Source: Deltaproteobacteria bacterium (lineage in GTDB: Bacteria > Myxococcota_A > UBA796 > UBA2385). Taken from it: DNA of 64,000 bases. Positions 18,596 to 28,984 of this stretch are shown piece after piece. Within the stretch, counting starts at the first letter, position 1. Every line of letters starts with the position of its first letter. A program made the position numbers and the translations under genes. The notes beneath the pieces were generated by a model. The model ran no database searches. It had not been told where the DNA came from and was given only the letters and a program-made list of their open reading frames with translations. The DNA lies in assembly GCA_018401435.1 (NCBI GenBank), contig JAGYJW010000012.1:62001-126000 (forward strand), read 5' to 3'.

Positions 18596-19978
18596 ATGTT
18601 TCGCCGCATCCTGGTCGCCAACCGGGGCGAGGTCGCCGCCCGGGTGATTCGCAGCTGCAAGCGCCTGGGCATCGAAGCCGTGGCTGTGGCCACCGACGCC
18701 GACGCCGATCTCGCCTGGTTGTCCCAGGCCGATGTCGTGGCCCCCCTCGGTGACCGCCGGGCCTACCTCGACATGGACAAGCTGCTGGCCGTGGCCGAAG
18801 CCCACCGCTGCTCGGCCGTACACCCGGGCTGGGGCTTCCTCTCCGAGAACCCCGTCTTTGCCAGCCGCTGCGAAGCCAGCCGCATCAGCTTCATCGGCCC
18901 CCGCCCCTTGTCCATGCGCCAGATGGCAGACAAGGCGGTGGCGCGGGCCACCATGACCCGCCTGGGCCTGCTGCCCATTCCCGGCACCGACGGCCCCGTC
19001 GCCAGCCTCGCAGACGCCCGGGTCGCGGCAGCCGGCATCGGCTACCCGGTCTTGATCAAGGCTGTGAGCGGCGGCGGAGGGCGCGGCATGCGCCGGGTCT
19101 ACCAGCCCGATGCCCTCTCAGCAGCCTGGTCCGAGGCCAGCGCCGAGGCCCTGTCGGCCTTTGGCGATGGCCGCCTCTACATCGAGAAGCTCATCGAGCG
19201 GGGCCGCCACGTCGAATTGCAGCTTCTCGGCGATGGTGAAGGCGACGTGCGCATTCTGGGGGCGCGGGAGTGCTCGGTGCAGCGGCGGCACCAGAAGCTG
19301 GTCGAAGAGGGCCCCCCGCCGGCCCTCTCAGCCGATGAATATGCCCGGGTCGCACAGCGGGCGGCGGTGGCCTGCGGCGCCTTGCGCTACCGCGGCGCAG
19401 GCACCCTGGAGATGCTGCAAGACGCCGATGGGCGGCTCTGGTTCATGGAGATGAACACCCGCCTGCAGGTCGAACACACCGTCACCGAAGAGACCACCGG
19501 CCTCGACCTGGTGGAGTGGCAGCTCCGCATCGCCGCAAACCAGGGCCTCTCGGCGCTGGACCTGTCGGCGGCGCCGGGTGGCCACGCCATCGAATGCCGC
19601 ATCAACGCCGAGGATCCGGCGCAGGACTTCCGCCCCTTCCCCGGCCGGGTCAGCCACCTGCGCCTGCCGGTGGGGCCGGGCCTGCGGGTGGACACCCACC
19701 TGCAGCAGGGCGACCGCATCTCGCCGCACTACGACAGCATGTTCGCCAAGATCATCAGCCATGGCGCCACCCGCGACCAGGCCATCGACCGCATGGTGGA
19801 GGCCTTGGGGGCCCTGGAGGTGAAAGGCGTGCCCACCACCGCCGCTTTGCACCGGGCCATCCTCCGCCACCCCGACTTCCGGGCGGGCCGCTATGACACG
19901 GGCTGGCTCGAGCCCAACCTGGACGCCTTGTTGGGCCGCGCCGCCGCTGCCCCCTCCCAAGAGGATCCCACCCCGTGA
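18596..19978 (+). CDS. accC: Biotin carboxylase subunit of an acyl-CoA carboxylase
   Basis: A 460-residue protein that uses ATP and bicarbonate to carboxylate biotin. It begins [18 protein letters not shown], standard for AccC/PccA. It carries the ATP-grasp glycine loop GGGGRGMR near residue 165, and [15 protein letters not shown] near 283-297 with the catalytic Glu and Arg residues. The biotin carboxylase C-terminal domain contains ECRINAEDP. Family length is about 450, so it is a stand-alone subunit without its own biotin domain. The next gene supplies carboxyltransferase and biotin carrier and overlaps this stop (GTGA, 19975-19978). The upstream open frame is antisense to the amidase and is not part of the gene. 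The symbol reflects the domain; the acyl-CoA substrate is unknown. Confidence 0.88.
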   Translation: MFRRILVANRGEVAARVIRSCKRLGIEAVAVATDADADLAWLSQADVVAPLGDRRAYLDMDKLLAVAEAHRCSAVHPGWGFLSENPVFASRCEASRISFIGPRPLSMRQMADKAVARATMTRLGLLPIPGTDGPVASLADARVAAAGIGYPVLIKAVSGGGGRGMRRVYQPDALSAAWSEASAEALSAFGDGRLYIEKLIERGRHVELQLLGDGEGDVRILGARECSVQRRHQKLVEEGPPPALSADEYARVAQRAAVACGALRYRGAGTLEMLQDADGRLWFMEMNTRLQVEHTVTEETTGLDLVEWQLRIAANQGLSALDLSAAPGGHAIECRINAEDPAQDFRPFPGRVSHLRLPVGPGLRVDTHLQQGDRISPHYDSMFAKIISHGATRDQAIDRMVEALGALEVKGVPTTAALHRAILRHPDFRAGRYDTGWLEPNLDALLGRAAAAPSQEDPTP

Positions 19979-21984
19979 AGCTCCGCCTCCAGCCCATTGG
20001 CAGCGATCTCGACCTCTCTGCGGAAGAACAAGCCCGCAACCGCGCCAGCGTGGCTGCCTTGGACGCCGCCCTGGACGAGAAGCGCGCCGTGGTGCGTGCG
20101 GGCTGGGGCCCCGAGAAGGTCCACCGCAAGGGCAAGCTCACCACCTGGGAGCGCATCGGCCGGCTGGTGGACGCCGGCAGCCCGGTGCACAGCGTCGGCA
20201 GCCTGGTGAATTGGGGCCGGGACTTTGCGGGCAGCCAGAGACAGGCGCCCGGAGCCGGCGTGGTCACCGCCTTCTGCCGGGTAGAGGGCCGCTGGGTGAT
20301 GGTCATCGCGAATGACAACACGGTGGCCAGCGGCGCCTGGTGGCCGCTCACCCCCGAAAAGATCGAGCGGGCCCAGCAGATGGCCCTGCGCCTGCGCCTG
20401 CCGGTGATCTACCTGGTGGACTGCTCGGGCCTCTTCTTGCCCGAACAGGCGCGGTCCTTTCCCGGCCTGACCGGGGCTGGGCACATCTTCAAGAAGAACG
20501 CCGAGCTTGCGGCCGCTGGCGTGCCGCAGGTGGCTGGGGTCTTTGGCGATTGCATCGCCGGGGGCGGCTATATGCCGCTGATCAGCGACCGCGTCTACAT
20601 GACCGAGCAGGCCTATATGGTCATCGCCGGGGCCGCCTTGATCAAGGGGGCCAAGAGCCTCAGCCTGACCAGCCTGGACATCGGCGGCCCCGAGGTGCAT
20701 GTGCACCAGTCCGCCTGCGCCGATGTGCGGGTGCCCGACGACCCCACCTGCCTGGCCCACATCCGCGCCGAAATCGCGCGATTGCCAAGCTCCGGGGCCG
20801 ATTTCTACCGCCATGGGGTGGAGGCTGTGCCCCCCATGTTGGACCCCGACGAGGCCGCCGCCTTGCTGCCGGCCGACCACCGGCAGGTCTACGATATGCG
20901 GCAGCTTCTGGGCCGCCTGGTGGACGCCTCCCTCTTTCACGAGGTGTTGGCCGATGTGGGCCCCGAGGTCATCACGGGGCTCGCGCGGGTGGGCGGCCTG
21001 TGGATGGGTTTTGCGGCCAACAACCCCGAATCCACCCCCCACCCCGAAGGCCGCGGGCACCGCCCCGGCGGCATCCTCTACCGGGATGGCATCGCCAAGC
21101 TGGCCGCCTTCAGCCGCGCCTGCAACGACGACGGCGTGCCCCTGGTGTGGCTGCAAGACATCGCCGGCTTCGACATCGGGGTCGAGGCCGAGGCCCAGGG
21201 CCTGCTGGGCTATGGCAGCAGCCTGATCTACAGCAACAGCACCAACCAGGTGCCCATGTTCACCGTGCTGGTCCGCAAGGCCAGCGGGGCCGGCTACTAC
21301 GCCATGGCGGGCCTGCCCTACGAGCCCGTGCTGCAGCTGGCCACGCCCCTGTCCCGCCTCGCGGTGATGGAGGGGCGCACCCTGGCCATCGCCGCCTACA
21401 ACACCAAGCTGGACGACGACTTCAACATCGACCCCCGCTTTGATGCCGACGAGAGGGCCGCCATCCGCCAGGGCATGGAGCGCACCGCCGCCCGCATCGA
21501 GGCCGATATGGACCCGGTGGCTGCGGCGGCCCGCATGGACACCGACGAGCTGGTCAAGCTCAGCGAGCTGCGCCCCTGGCTGGTGGTCCTGGCCGAGATG
21601 GCCTGGCAGGCCACCGGCTACCGGCGCACCAAGAACCCCCGCATCTGGAGCGTTCACGATCTGGAGCGGCTGGCCCGCGGACGGCTGGCGCAAATCCAGG
21701 TCGAAGCGCCACCCCCTGCAGCCGAGATCCCCGCACCCGAGCCCGGCCTGGTGGCCATCGTCTCCCCCATGGAGGGCAGCTTCTGGAGCCGCCCCGCCCC
21801 CAGCGAGCCCGCCTTTGTGCAAGAAGGCGCGGCCCTCGCCGCGGACGCCCGGGTGGCCTTGATCGAGGTGATGAAGACCTTCACCCCGATTCGCGCGGGG
21901 TCGGCGGGGCATTTCGTGCAGTGGGCGGTCGCCGATGGCGATGGCGTGAGCCCCGGACAGGTCATCGGGTGGCTGCGGCCGTGA
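19975..21984 (+). CDS. Acyl-CoA carboxyltransferase fused to a biotin carrier domain
   Basis: A 669-residue protein starting with GTG. Residues about 30-560 form the two crotonase-like halves of a propionyl/methylcrotonyl-type carboxyltransferase. Oxyanion-hole segments are visible, for example [12 protein letters not shown] near 190 and [19 protein letters not shown] near 400. A C-terminal biotinyl domain (about 595-669) has PMEGSF and the modified lysine at about residue 634 in EVMKT, which differs from the usual AMKM. With the preceding biotin carboxylase this makes a complete two-gene carboxylase. Fusion of the carrier to the carboxyltransferase, rather than to the biotin carboxylase, is less common. 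The substrate could be acetyl-, propionyl- or a longer acyl-CoA; the desaturase gene next door suggests lipid metabolism. Confidence 0.85.
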   Translation: MKLRLQPIGSDLDLSAEEQARNRASVAALDAALDEKRAVVRAGWGPEKVHRKGKLTTWERIGRLVDAGSPVHSVGSLVNWGRDFAGSQRQAPGAGVVTAFCRVEGRWVMVIANDNTVASGAWWPLTPEKIERAQQMALRLRLPVIYLVDCSGLFLPEQARSFPGLTGAGHIFKKNAELAAAGVPQVAGVFGDCIAGGGYMPLISDRVYMTEQAYMVIAGAALIKGAKSLSLTSLDIGGPEVHVHQSACADVRVPDDPTCLAHIRAEIARLPSSGADFYRHGVEAVPPMLDPDEAAALLPADHRQVYDMRQLLGRLVDASLFHEVLADVGPEVITGLARVGGLWMGFAANNPESTPHPEGRGHRPGGILYRDGIAKLAAFSRACNDDGVPLVWLQDIAGFDIGVEAEAQGLLGYGSSLIYSNSTNQVPMFTVLVRKASGAGYYAMAGLPYEPVLQLATPLSRLAVMEGRTLAIAAYNTKLDDDFNIDPRFDADERAAIRQGMERTAARIEADMDPVAAAARMDTDELVKLSELRPWLVVLAEMAWQATGYRRTKNPRIWSVHDLERLARGRLAQIQVEAPPPAAEIPAPEPGLVAIVSPMEGSFWSRPAPSEPAFVQEGAALAADARVALIEVMKTFTPIRAGSAGHFVQWAVADGDGVSPGQVIGWLRP

Positions 21985-23099
21985 GCGCCTCAGCAGTGGC
22001 TGAGTCACGCGTGAGTGCGCCTTTGCCGCCGGGTCTCAGTGACCCGATGCAAGCGGGCCCCGGCCCCCGCAACGGGCTGGAGCGCTGGTTCCTGCCCAGG
22101 CTGCGCGACCCCCGCGACCTGGACCTGGTGCGGGCCGGCCTGTCCTTGAGCGCCTTCGCCTGGACCGGCGCCCTGGCCTTCCTGGCCTTGGACCTGCCGG
22201 CCTGGGCGGTGCTGCTGTGGGTGCCCCTGGTCTTTGCCGGGCGCGCCGGCCGGGCCACGCTGCTCATCCACGCCACCAGCCACCGCGCCCTGTTCAAGCC
22301 CGGGCACCCCATCCTGGAGCGTTGGCTGCCCTGGGCCATGGGCCCCTTCTATGGGCAGACCCCCGGCAGCTTCTTTGTGCACCACATGGGCATGCACCAC
22401 CCCGAAAACAACCTGGAGGCCGACCAATCCAGCACGCTGGCCTACCGCCGCGACCGCCTCTCCGACTTCTTGCACTATTGGGCCCGCTTCTTCTTCGTTG
22501 GGGCCCCCCACCTGCTGCGCTACCTGCGGCTGCGGCGCCGCGACAAGCTGGCCCGCCGCTTTCTGGTGGGCGAGGGGGCCTGGCTCGCGGCCCTGGGCCT
22601 GCTGCTGCTGCTGCGCCCCGTCGCGGCCGTGGGCCTGCTGCTGGTGCCCATGGTGCTGATGCGTTTCTTCATGATGAGTGGCAACTGGGCCCAGCACGCC
22701 TTCGTCGACACGGACGATCCCGACAACGCCCACCGCAACAGCACCTGCCTGACGGATGCCCGCTACAACCACAATTGCTTCAACGATGGCTACCACATCG
22801 TGCACCACCTCAAGCCCGCCTTGCATTGGACCGAGATGCCGGCCTTTCTTCATGCCCACCTGGAGCAGTTCGGGCGGCAGGACGCGGTGGTCTTCTCGGG
22901 GGTGGCCAACAACCAGGTGATCTGGTGGTGGCTGATGACCCAGCGCTGGGACCGCATGGCGGCGCACCTGGTGGATCTGCCTGGGGCCCCGCAGCGGGAT
23001 CTGGACGCAAAGATCCGCTTCTTGCAGGGCCGGGTCCGGGGATCGCGGGGGGCGCGCAAGGGCCTGCTGGCCCTGGAGGCGGCCCCTGCCGCCCGATGA
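21981..23099 (+). CDS. Membrane fatty acid desaturase family protein
   Basis: A 372-residue protein. The GTG at 21981 overlaps the previous stop by four bases, so I chose it over upstream starts that fall inside the carboxyltransferase. It has several membrane helices ([36 protein letters not shown]) and the His boxes of di-iron desaturases: HATSHR, HHMGMHH, NWAQHAF and HIVHHL. The last is preceded by NDGYH. These bind the two irons that desaturate or hydroxylate a lipid acyl chain using O2. It is part of the carboxylase operon, and its own stop overlaps the TmcA start. Hydroxylase or ketolase activity cannot be excluded from sequence alone. Confidence 0.8.
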   Translation: MSASAVAESRVSAPLPPGLSDPMQAGPGPRNGLERWFLPRLRDPRDLDLVRAGLSLSAFAWTGALAFLALDLPAWAVLLWVPLVFAGRAGRATLLIHATSHRALFKPGHPILERWLPWAMGPFYGQTPGSFFVHHMGMHHPENNLEADQSSTLAYRRDRLSDFLHYWARFFFVGAPHLLRYLRLRRRDKLARRFLVGEGAWLAALGLLLLLRPVAAVGLLLVPMVLMRFFMMSGNWAQHAFVDTDDPDNAHRNSTCLTDARYNHNCFNDGYHIVHHLKPALHWTEMPAFLHAHLEQFGRQDAVVFSGVANNQVIWWWLMTQRWDRMAAHLVDLPGAPQRDLDAKIRFLQGRVRGSRGARKGLLALEAAPAAR

Positions 23100-25109
23100 A
23101 CCGGGGGGTCGGCCGCGTCACCGGCGGCTGGCCCTGCTGCGCGGCTCTCCCGAAGAGACCGCCGCGGCGGCCTGGCGGCAGGTCGCAGCGCTGCCCGGGC
23201 AGGCCGACTCTGGGTGGGACGGACCGGACGCGCCGCCCGGGGTCACCGCTCATGCCCCCCGCCGCCTGGTGCGCCTCCTTGGGTCCGCGGTGGACGCCCT
23301 GGTCCTGGATTTGCACGGAGGGCTCGATCCCGACGTCCTGGCTTGTGCCCATGGGCTGATCTGGGGTGGGGGTGTGCTGCTGCTGCGCCTTGCCGCCGCG
23401 CGCTGCGGGGGCCGCCCCCCGGGCCGGCATCGTTGGCCCCCTTCCCCCATGGCGCCCAAGACGTGGGCCCGGCGGCTGTGGGCGCGCGGCTGGAGCGGGC
23501 CCCTGGACGCCTTGCCGGCGGCGGCGCGGGCCGGGCCGGCGCCGCTGGTCGCCCTCGACCACAAGGCCTGCGGCAACCAGACAGGACGCCGCCATGACGC
23601 GCTGCTGGCCTTGCTGATGGGGCCGCCGGGGCTGTCTCGCCCTGGTGGCCGACCGGGGCCGCGGCAAAGTCCGGCCGCCCTGGGCCTCGCCCTGGCCCGG
23701 GCCCAGCGCTCTGCCGGTCAGGTGGTGCTGGGCGAGGATCCCGCCGGGCATGGTGGAGATCCTGCGCTTTGCGGGCCCGCCGGGACCGGGCTCCGCAAGC
23801 GGCGTGCTGCGCCGGCGGCGCTGCTGGCGCCGGGGCGGCCTCGCCGGAGCGCTGGTGGTGGTGGACGAGGCCGCCCGCCTGTCAGTAGCCCTGCTCGACC
23901 GGCTGGTGGCGGCCCACCCCGCGCGCGCTTCGCCTTTGCGACCACCACCCACGGCTATGAGGGGACGGGGCGCGGCTTCTCGTTGCGCTTCCTGCCCAGG
24001 CTCGCAGCTTCGGGGAGGCCCGTGACGCGGTTGTCGCTCTGCGCACCCATCCGCTGGGAGGCCGGGGATCCGCTCGAGGCCTTCGTCTTCGACCTTCTGG
24101 CCCTGAATGCAGAGCCGGCGCCCCAAGTGCGCCCGGTGACCTCCTCGGCCCCCCGCCAGGAGCTGCTGCGGCTGCACCCCGACCGCCTCGCCGCCGACGA
24201 GGGGCTGCTGCGCGAGGTCTTCGGCCTGCTGGTGCAGGCCCACTACCGCACCACGCCAGAATCTGCATCGGCTGCTGGACGCCCCCAACCTGGAGGTGCA
24301 CGCGCTGATGGAGGCGGGGCGGGTGCTCGCCGCCTGCTGGCCCGTGAAGGGGGCTTCTCGCCCGAGTGGAGCGCGGCCCTGGCCCGGGGTGAGCAGCGGC
24401 TGCAGGGCCACGCCCTCGCCGACAACCTGGTGGTCCAGGCTGGACAGGTCGCGGCGGGGCCCTTGTCCATGCTGCGCAGCGTGCGCATCGCCACCCACCC
24501 GGACCGCCGCCGCGAAGACTCGCCCGCCGCCTGGTGGAGGCGGTGCACCAGGATCCGCAGCCCGCGCTCTTTGGCACCGTCTTTGGGGCCACCGTGGACC
24601 TGCTGTCCTTTCGCCGCAGCCTGGGCTACCGCCTGGTGCGCCTGGGTTCCAGCCCCGGGGACCGCAGCGGGGCGCCCGCCGCCGTGATGCTGCGCCCCGT
24701 GACCGCAGAGGCAGAGGCCATCTGTGTCGCAATGCAGCGTGAGCTTGCGTGGAACCTGCCTTTTCAGGTTGCATTGCTGTGTCGGGACGGCGCCGTGGAG
24801 CCGGGGTTGGCCGAAGCCCTGGCCGTGGGGCTGCCCTCGGTCGCGCCCCCGCGCGCCGCCCAGGTCCAGGCCGGCCTGGCGGCCTACCTCGCGGGACCCC
24901 GCCGCTCCCGACTCCTTGTGGGCCCTGCGCGCCGCGGTGTTGGCCGCCGACCCGCCGCTGGCACGGACGCCCACGGACGCCGCCCTGGTGCAGGGGCGGC
25001 TCTTGACCTCCGGCCCTGGCCGGATCTGGCCGAGGCCCTGGGCCTGGGGGGGGTGCCGGCCACCCAGCGGGCCCTCCGGCGCGCCCTCTCCGCCCTCGCC
25101 CCCGGATAG
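23096..25109 (+). pseudogene. tmcA: tRNA(Met) cytidine acetyltransferase TmcA, heavily frameshifted
   Basis: The span equals about 670 codons, the size of E. coli TmcA. Pieces in all three frames line up in the expected order. An N-terminal part (ALVLDLHGGLDPDVLA) is followed by the helicase-like NTPase region (ADRGRGKS, LVVVDEAARLSVALLD, FATTTHGYEGTGRGFSLRF). The PIRWEAGDPLE segment, the GNAT acetyltransferase part (FGLLVQAHYRTTPE, VRIATHPDRRREG, FGATVDLLSFRRSLGY) and the C-terminal tail follow. TmcA makes N4-acetylcytidine at the wobble position of elongator tRNA-Met. At least five shifts are needed, for example near 23130, 23640, 23800, 24255 and 24520. The ATG overlaps the desaturase stop (ATGA). 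Either a pseudogene or an intact gene with sequencing indels. Confidence 0.65.
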
Positions 25110-25136
25110 GCTGCGCGCCTGCTTCTGGAGCCGCCC

Positions 25137-26383
25137 ATGCAGCCGCTGCTCGCCCTGCTCTTGCCGCCTGCGCCCCGGGCCCGACCCCCGATGCCGCCCC
25201 CGCGCGGTGGCCCCGGCGTCCCCGCAGCGCAGCCGCTCCCCGGCTCATTGCCGGTCGCCGTCCGCCCGCCGCCTATGGGGACAAGGTGCTGGTCATCCTC
25301 TCTTCCAGCCTGGAGCGGGGCCTGTCGGTGCCCGGCCTGGACATCGCGGCGGCCTTGCCAGAGATCCGCCTCGAACGCCTGGACTCCACCGAATTCAAGG
25401 GCTTGATGCCCTGCTATGAGGTGGTGGTGGCCACCCGTGAGGGGCTGACGCCGCGGCTGCTCAGCGAGCAGCTCAAGGCCGCAGGCGTGGACCACTACCT
25501 CAAGCCCAGCGGGGCGCATATCGGGCCGCGGCCCGAGCTTTCGGGCGCCTGCTCGGCCATGCGCGAGCCGCCTGCAGGCTCGGAGCGGGTGGCCTTTCTC
25601 GAGCCGGGCCTGGGGATCGCCCTGCCCATCGACGCGGCGCTCACGGCCCCGCTCTTGGACGCCGCGCCGGCCTTGCAGGCCGTGGATGAGGAGCAGGACC
25701 GCTGGCGGGCCCGGACGCCGGCCCGAAGCGTGGGCGCCGCCACCGTGGGCCAGGCGCTCCGCGGCCTTCGGTATGACGGGGGCCCGGTGACCTGCACCGT
25801 GCAGGCCTGGGCCGTGGGCGTGAGCGGCCGCCCCCACTTCGGTATGCGCGACGCGGGCTTGCAGGCGCCGGCCTGCGGCTCGCCCCGGATCTATGCCGAG
25901 GTGGACTGCGACGCCGACCTGGTCCTGCTCAACGGAGCGGGGCAGGCCGGCCGCTTTGACGGCCCCTGGGAGCCCGGCGGCCCCGCACTGGCCCCCGCGG
26001 CCTGGCAGCCCGCCCTGGACGCGGCCCGGACGGCGGCCGCAGCCAACGGGGCGCCCGTGACCGAGCGCTGGCGCCAACGCAAGCTGTCCCTGCCCGATGG
26101 CCCGGCCCGGGTCCTCGAGCTCACGCTCCAGACCGGCGAGGGGGAGTGGTTCTGCGGCGGAGAGGACCACCACGCCGTCTTTGTCGGCCTGGTCGGCCAG
26201 GACGGCGCCTCGCGCCTGGCGCCCGTCGACATCACGGGCTCCGCGCTCCGGGGCGTGGTCGACAGCGATGGCGACGGCGTCTTCGGTTTGCACCTCGACG
26301 AGGAGATCACCGGCAGCCAGCGCCTCTTGGGCGATGGCGGAGACGCGGCCTTGCCCCGGGCCTATTGCGACTGCCCCTGCTGA
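25137..26383 (+). CDS. Lipoprotein of unknown function, one frameshift near the start
   Basis: The main open frame starts at 25286, but the real start is probably the ATG at 25137 (MQPLLALL). With one base restored near 25160 the sequence reads into LAACAPGP, a classic lipobox, and joins the long frame (GDKVLVILSSSLERGL). The product is then about 415 residues. The C-terminal half has a calcium-loop-like DSDGDGVFG and ends with Cys residues (YCDCPC). No known domain is recognised. It lies 27 bp after tmcA and converges on the lipoprotein gene at 26393 with only 9 bp between the stops. Confidence 0.6.
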
Positions 26384-26392
26384 GGCGGTGAA

Positions 26393-26863
26393 TCAGCGCG
26401 TCAGCTCGATCACCAGCGCCTCGATCGGCGTGGTCCCGATGATGCCTTCGCTGGCCTCGTAGGTGATCTCCGTGCCGCGGTAGCGGGTCATCTCCGCCCC
26501 GGCGAGGTTCATGGTGCCGATGAAGAGGTACTCGATGGTGTGGTCGTTGTCGTCGAAGCTCCCGGTCACCAGCACGGGCCGTCGCAGCGGAGGCATCCAG
26601 TCCCCGGCCGCACCGGAGGCGCCGGTGTCGCCAGCCTCGGCCTGCGCGCCAGCCTGCACCGTGGCCGGATCCAGCAGATCATAGCGAAAAACAGCGAATA
26701 TGGCCTGTTGTTCGGTGAATTCCAGGGTGCCGAAGTCCAGCTGCTCCTGGGTCTGCCCCGCGGCGGTCACCGACACGGAGGCGATATCCCAGAAGCCGAC
26801 CTCGTTCTTGGAGCCGCAGCCCAGAGCCACCAGGGCCAGCGCACACAGGGGAGAACGCGGCAT
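26393..26863 (-). CDS. Small lipoprotein, last gene of the barrel/lipoprotein operon
   Basis: A 156-residue protein with a clear lipobox (LVALGCGSK) when started at the ATG at 26863; an upstream in-frame start at 26881 would overlap the previous gene. The body is beta-rich, with FGTLEFTEQQ and DDNDHTIEYLFIG, and has a Gly/Ala-rich spacer (GDTGASGAAG). No family is recognised. It starts 1 bp after the stop of the barrel gene, so the two are co-translated and probably act together at the outer membrane. Confidence 0.65.
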   Translation of the reverse strand: MPRSPLCALALVALGCGSKNEVGFWDIASVSVTAAGQTQEQLDFGTLEFTEQQAIFAVFRYDLLDPATVQAGAQAEAGDTGASGAAGDWMPPLRRPVLVTGSFDDNDHTIEYLFIGTMNLAGAEMTRYRGTEITYEASEGIIGTTPIEALVIELTR

Positions 26864-26864
26864 C

Positions 26865-28163
26865 TCAGAAGCTCCCGTCAAAGAAGAAGCGCACGGTGAG
26901 CGAGTTCACGGCGTAGGGGTAGAGGGCCATCAGCTCGGGGTCGTTCAGCATCAGGGAGCCGCCCCCCAAGAAGGACTCTTCGCCTTTGCCCGTGGCTGCA
27001 TAGCCCGCGTCCACCCTCCCGCTGAAGTAGCGTCCGCCCTCCTGCCCGAGCGTCGCCTGCGCCGGCAGGCTGACCATGCCGACCTTGGCCATGAAGGCGG
27101 CGCCGTCGGGGGCGCCCGTCACCCCACGCTTGGGGATGTAGCTGGCGGAGTGCACAGCCAGCGACGCGTCGTAGAGGGCCGAGACGGGGCGCGTGGCCCA
27201 GGTCAGCCCCACATCGACGTGCTTGCCCATATTCTGCTGGAGGAAGTGAGCGGTCTGCAGGCGCCCCCGGTCGGGCAACAGGCCCGAGTCGGGGTCGGTC
27301 TCGGCCGTGGGGGTCACGCCGAAGGGCAGGTCCCGCAGGTAGAGCGAGCTGAGTCCGGCGCCCTTGACCAGCTTGTTCAGGTTGGCCCGGTCGAGGCCGG
27401 CCCGGAAGAAGCCCAGCAGGCCCCCGGACTCCCCGGCGCCACCCAGCAGGCCCGAAGCGAAGAGCCCGAGGTTGTTCTCGGCGACGTTGGCATAGAAGCC
27501 CCGAGAGCCCGCATAGCCCGCCCGCAGCCCCAGCACCGAGCTGGTATAGGTGGCCCCCATGACCCAGTCCAGCGCGAAGGCGGAGGCGCCCTGCTGGGTG
27601 CTGAAGCCGTTTCGGGCGAGGGGGGCCGCCGCCAGGGTCACGCTCGCGTACATGGGCTGGGCGAAGAGCAACATGCCCCGCACCGCGTTGTTGGGCATCG
27701 CCGGGTTGCCGTAGACGACGCTGGCCGCGTAGAAGCCGCCCCAGGCGCCCTTCTGGAAGCCCACACCCAGGGCCATCGCCTGCAGATCCACCGGCCGCAG
27801 GCTGACCCGGTAGTTCGCGGGACAGTTTGTGTCGGGCTGGCCCGCCTTGGTCTCGTAGGAGGGGACCTCGGCGGCCCGGATCATCTGGAAGAATTCGGTG
27901 CTGAAGACGACGCCGTCCTGGGGCTTGCTGGGCAGGACGTGCCGCTCGGCGTAGCTGGCGGCGGCATAGGTCTGGGCCGTGGTGCTCAGGGCCGATCGGG
28001 CGTTGTCGATGCCCGAGGTGCCCGCGATCGGGATGGCGTTCTGGTCACACTCGGTGCCTTCGGTCGCCGTGATGCGATCCATCCAGGCCGCCGCCGCCGG
28101 ACCGGAGAGCAGCAGCAGCGTCGCGGCGAGGAGGCCCCGAGCGGCCTGTCCTGCTGTACTCAT
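26865..28163 (-). CDS. Outer-membrane beta-barrel protein of unknown family
   Basis: A 432-residue protein. The ATG at 28163 gives a signal peptide ending GPAAAAW and overlaps the upstream stop by four bases, so it is preferred over the longer open frame. The sequence has many short amphipathic strands (FYAASVVYG, LGLRAGYAG, HVDVGLTWA, YFSGRVDAGYA). It ends NSLTVRFFFDGSF; a final Phe is the usual recognition signal for barrel insertion by BamA. It has no OmpA domain and no recognised transporter family. The three flanking lipoprotein genes are coupled to it, which suggests a barrel-lipoprotein complex. Confidence 0.7.
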   Translation of the reverse strand: MSTAGQAARGLLAATLLLLSGPAAAAWMDRITATEGTECDQNAIPIAGTSGIDNARSALSTTAQTYAAASYAERHVLPSKPQDGVVFSTEFFQMIRAAEVPSYETKAGQPDTNCPANYRVSLRPVDLQAMALGVGFQKGAWGGFYAASVVYGNPAMPNNAVRGMLLFAQPMYASVTLAAAPLARNGFSTQQGASAFALDWVMGATYTSSVLGLRAGYAGSRGFYANVAENNLGLFASGLLGGAGESGGLLGFFRAGLDRANLNKLVKGAGLSSLYLRDLPFGVTPTAETDPDSGLLPDRGRLQTAHFLQQNMGKHVDVGLTWATRPVSALYDASLAVHSASYIPKRGVTGAPDGAAFMAKVGMVSLPAQATLGQEGGRYFSGRVDAGYAATGKGEESFLGGGSLMLNDPELMALYPYAVNSLTVRFFFDGSF

Positions 28164-28543
28164 CGGCCTGCTCCTTTGGGTTGTGCCACCCAGGTGCAGC
28201 CCGGGTCGAGGGACAGCCAGCCGTCGATGTCGTCGCCCAAATCCAGCGCCACCTCGCAGGCGATATTCCGCAGGGTGAAGGCGCAGGAGAACAGGTCTTC
28301 GGGGCCGGGATTGGACGAGTCCCTCAACGCAGGGTCGTCGGCCTCCCACAGGATGCAGCTGTAGCGGGCGCGGTAGTCCTCGTAGCGGGCCTGTCCCAAG
28401 GCGGCGTCGCCGGTGCATTCGGCCGTGCGGGCCGCGATGGCGTAGCCGGCCTCTCGGCAGGGCAGATCATCGGGCATGGGCTTGATGGGATCGCAGGAGC
28501 AGAGCCCGATCAGCGCGAGGCCGGCCCCGGCTGTGCGGGTCAT
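28160..28543 (-). CDS. Cys-rich small lipoprotein
   Basis: A 127-residue protein with a lipoprotein signal (GLALIGLCSCD). After the lipobox region there are at least six further Cys (PCREAG, AECTG, YSCIL, FSCAF, IACEV, PGCTW), enough for three disulfides, which fits an exported domain. No family is recognised. It overlaps both neighbours by four bases (ATGA at 28160-28163 and 28540-28543). Confidence 0.65.
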   Translation of the reverse strand: MTRTAGAGLALIGLCSCDPIKPMPDDLPCREAGYAIAARTAECTGDAALGQARYEDYRARYSCILWEADDPALRDSSNPGPEDLFSCAFTLRNIACEVALDLGDDIDGWLSLDPGCTWVAQPKGAGR

Positions 28544-28953
28544 TGCAGCACCATCGTGTCGGCGTCGCCGACCACCGCTTCGACCCAGCCGAAGACCTCG
28601 GTGCCGGCCGTGTTGGTGAAGATCCAGACCTCGCCTTCGAAGGTGGGCAGGGAGTAGCTGCCCGGGGGGGTGGACCAGCGGGTCTCCACGCTGCAGTCCG
28701 CGAGGTGTACCGAGGCGTAGGCCTCGACGCCGAGGCGGTTGGTCACCTCGACCGTGTCTGCGGCGCCCAGGGGGTCGGCGCTGCAGGGGATCTCGGAGAG
28801 GTCGTCGCCGGCGCCGGGCGTGCCATCGGCCCCGTCCTCGCCGTCGGCGCCCTCGTCGTCGTAATCTCCCTCCCAGCCCTCATAGACCTTGTTGGTCTCG
28901 GGATAGTAGACGGGGTCGCTGCAGGCCAGCAGCGCGGTCAGCAACAGGAACAT
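28540..28953 (-). CDS. Small acidic lipoprotein, first gene of the barrel operon
   Basis: A 137-residue protein started at the ATG at 28953, which gives MFLLLTALLACSD, a compact lipoprotein signal. An in-frame upstream extension to 29112 crosses the Rieske gene and is rejected. The signal is followed by a long acidic Gly/Asp/Glu spacer (GDYDDEGADGEDGADG) and a small beta-rich domain with two Cys. The family is unknown. It lies 31 bp after the Rieske gene on the same strand, so it may share that transcript. Confidence 0.6.
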   Translation of the reverse strand: MFLLLTALLACSDPVYYPETNKVYEGWEGDYDDEGADGEDGADGTPGAGDDLSEIPCSADPLGAADTVEVTNRLGVEAYASVHLADCSVETRWSTPPGSYSLPTFEGEVWIFTNTAGTEVFGWVEAVVGDADTMVLQ

Positions 28954-28984
28954 GGGTGCGATCCGGACCCGAGGGGCCGCCACT

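Noticed and set aside
18464..18823. N-terminal extension of the amidase frame to 18823
   Set aside because: It crosses the divergent biotin carboxylase start and has no amidase similarity; ATG 18463 begins the family-like sequence.
19891..22008. A 705-codon minus-strand frame opposite the carboxyltransferase
   Set aside because: Shadow of a clear carboxyltransferase gene; no start signal or domain.
22810..25248. An 812-codon minus-strand frame opposite the desaturase and tmcA
   Set aside because: Composition is dominated by Arg, Ala, Gly and Pro with no motif, while the plus strand has recognisable desaturase and TmcA motifs.
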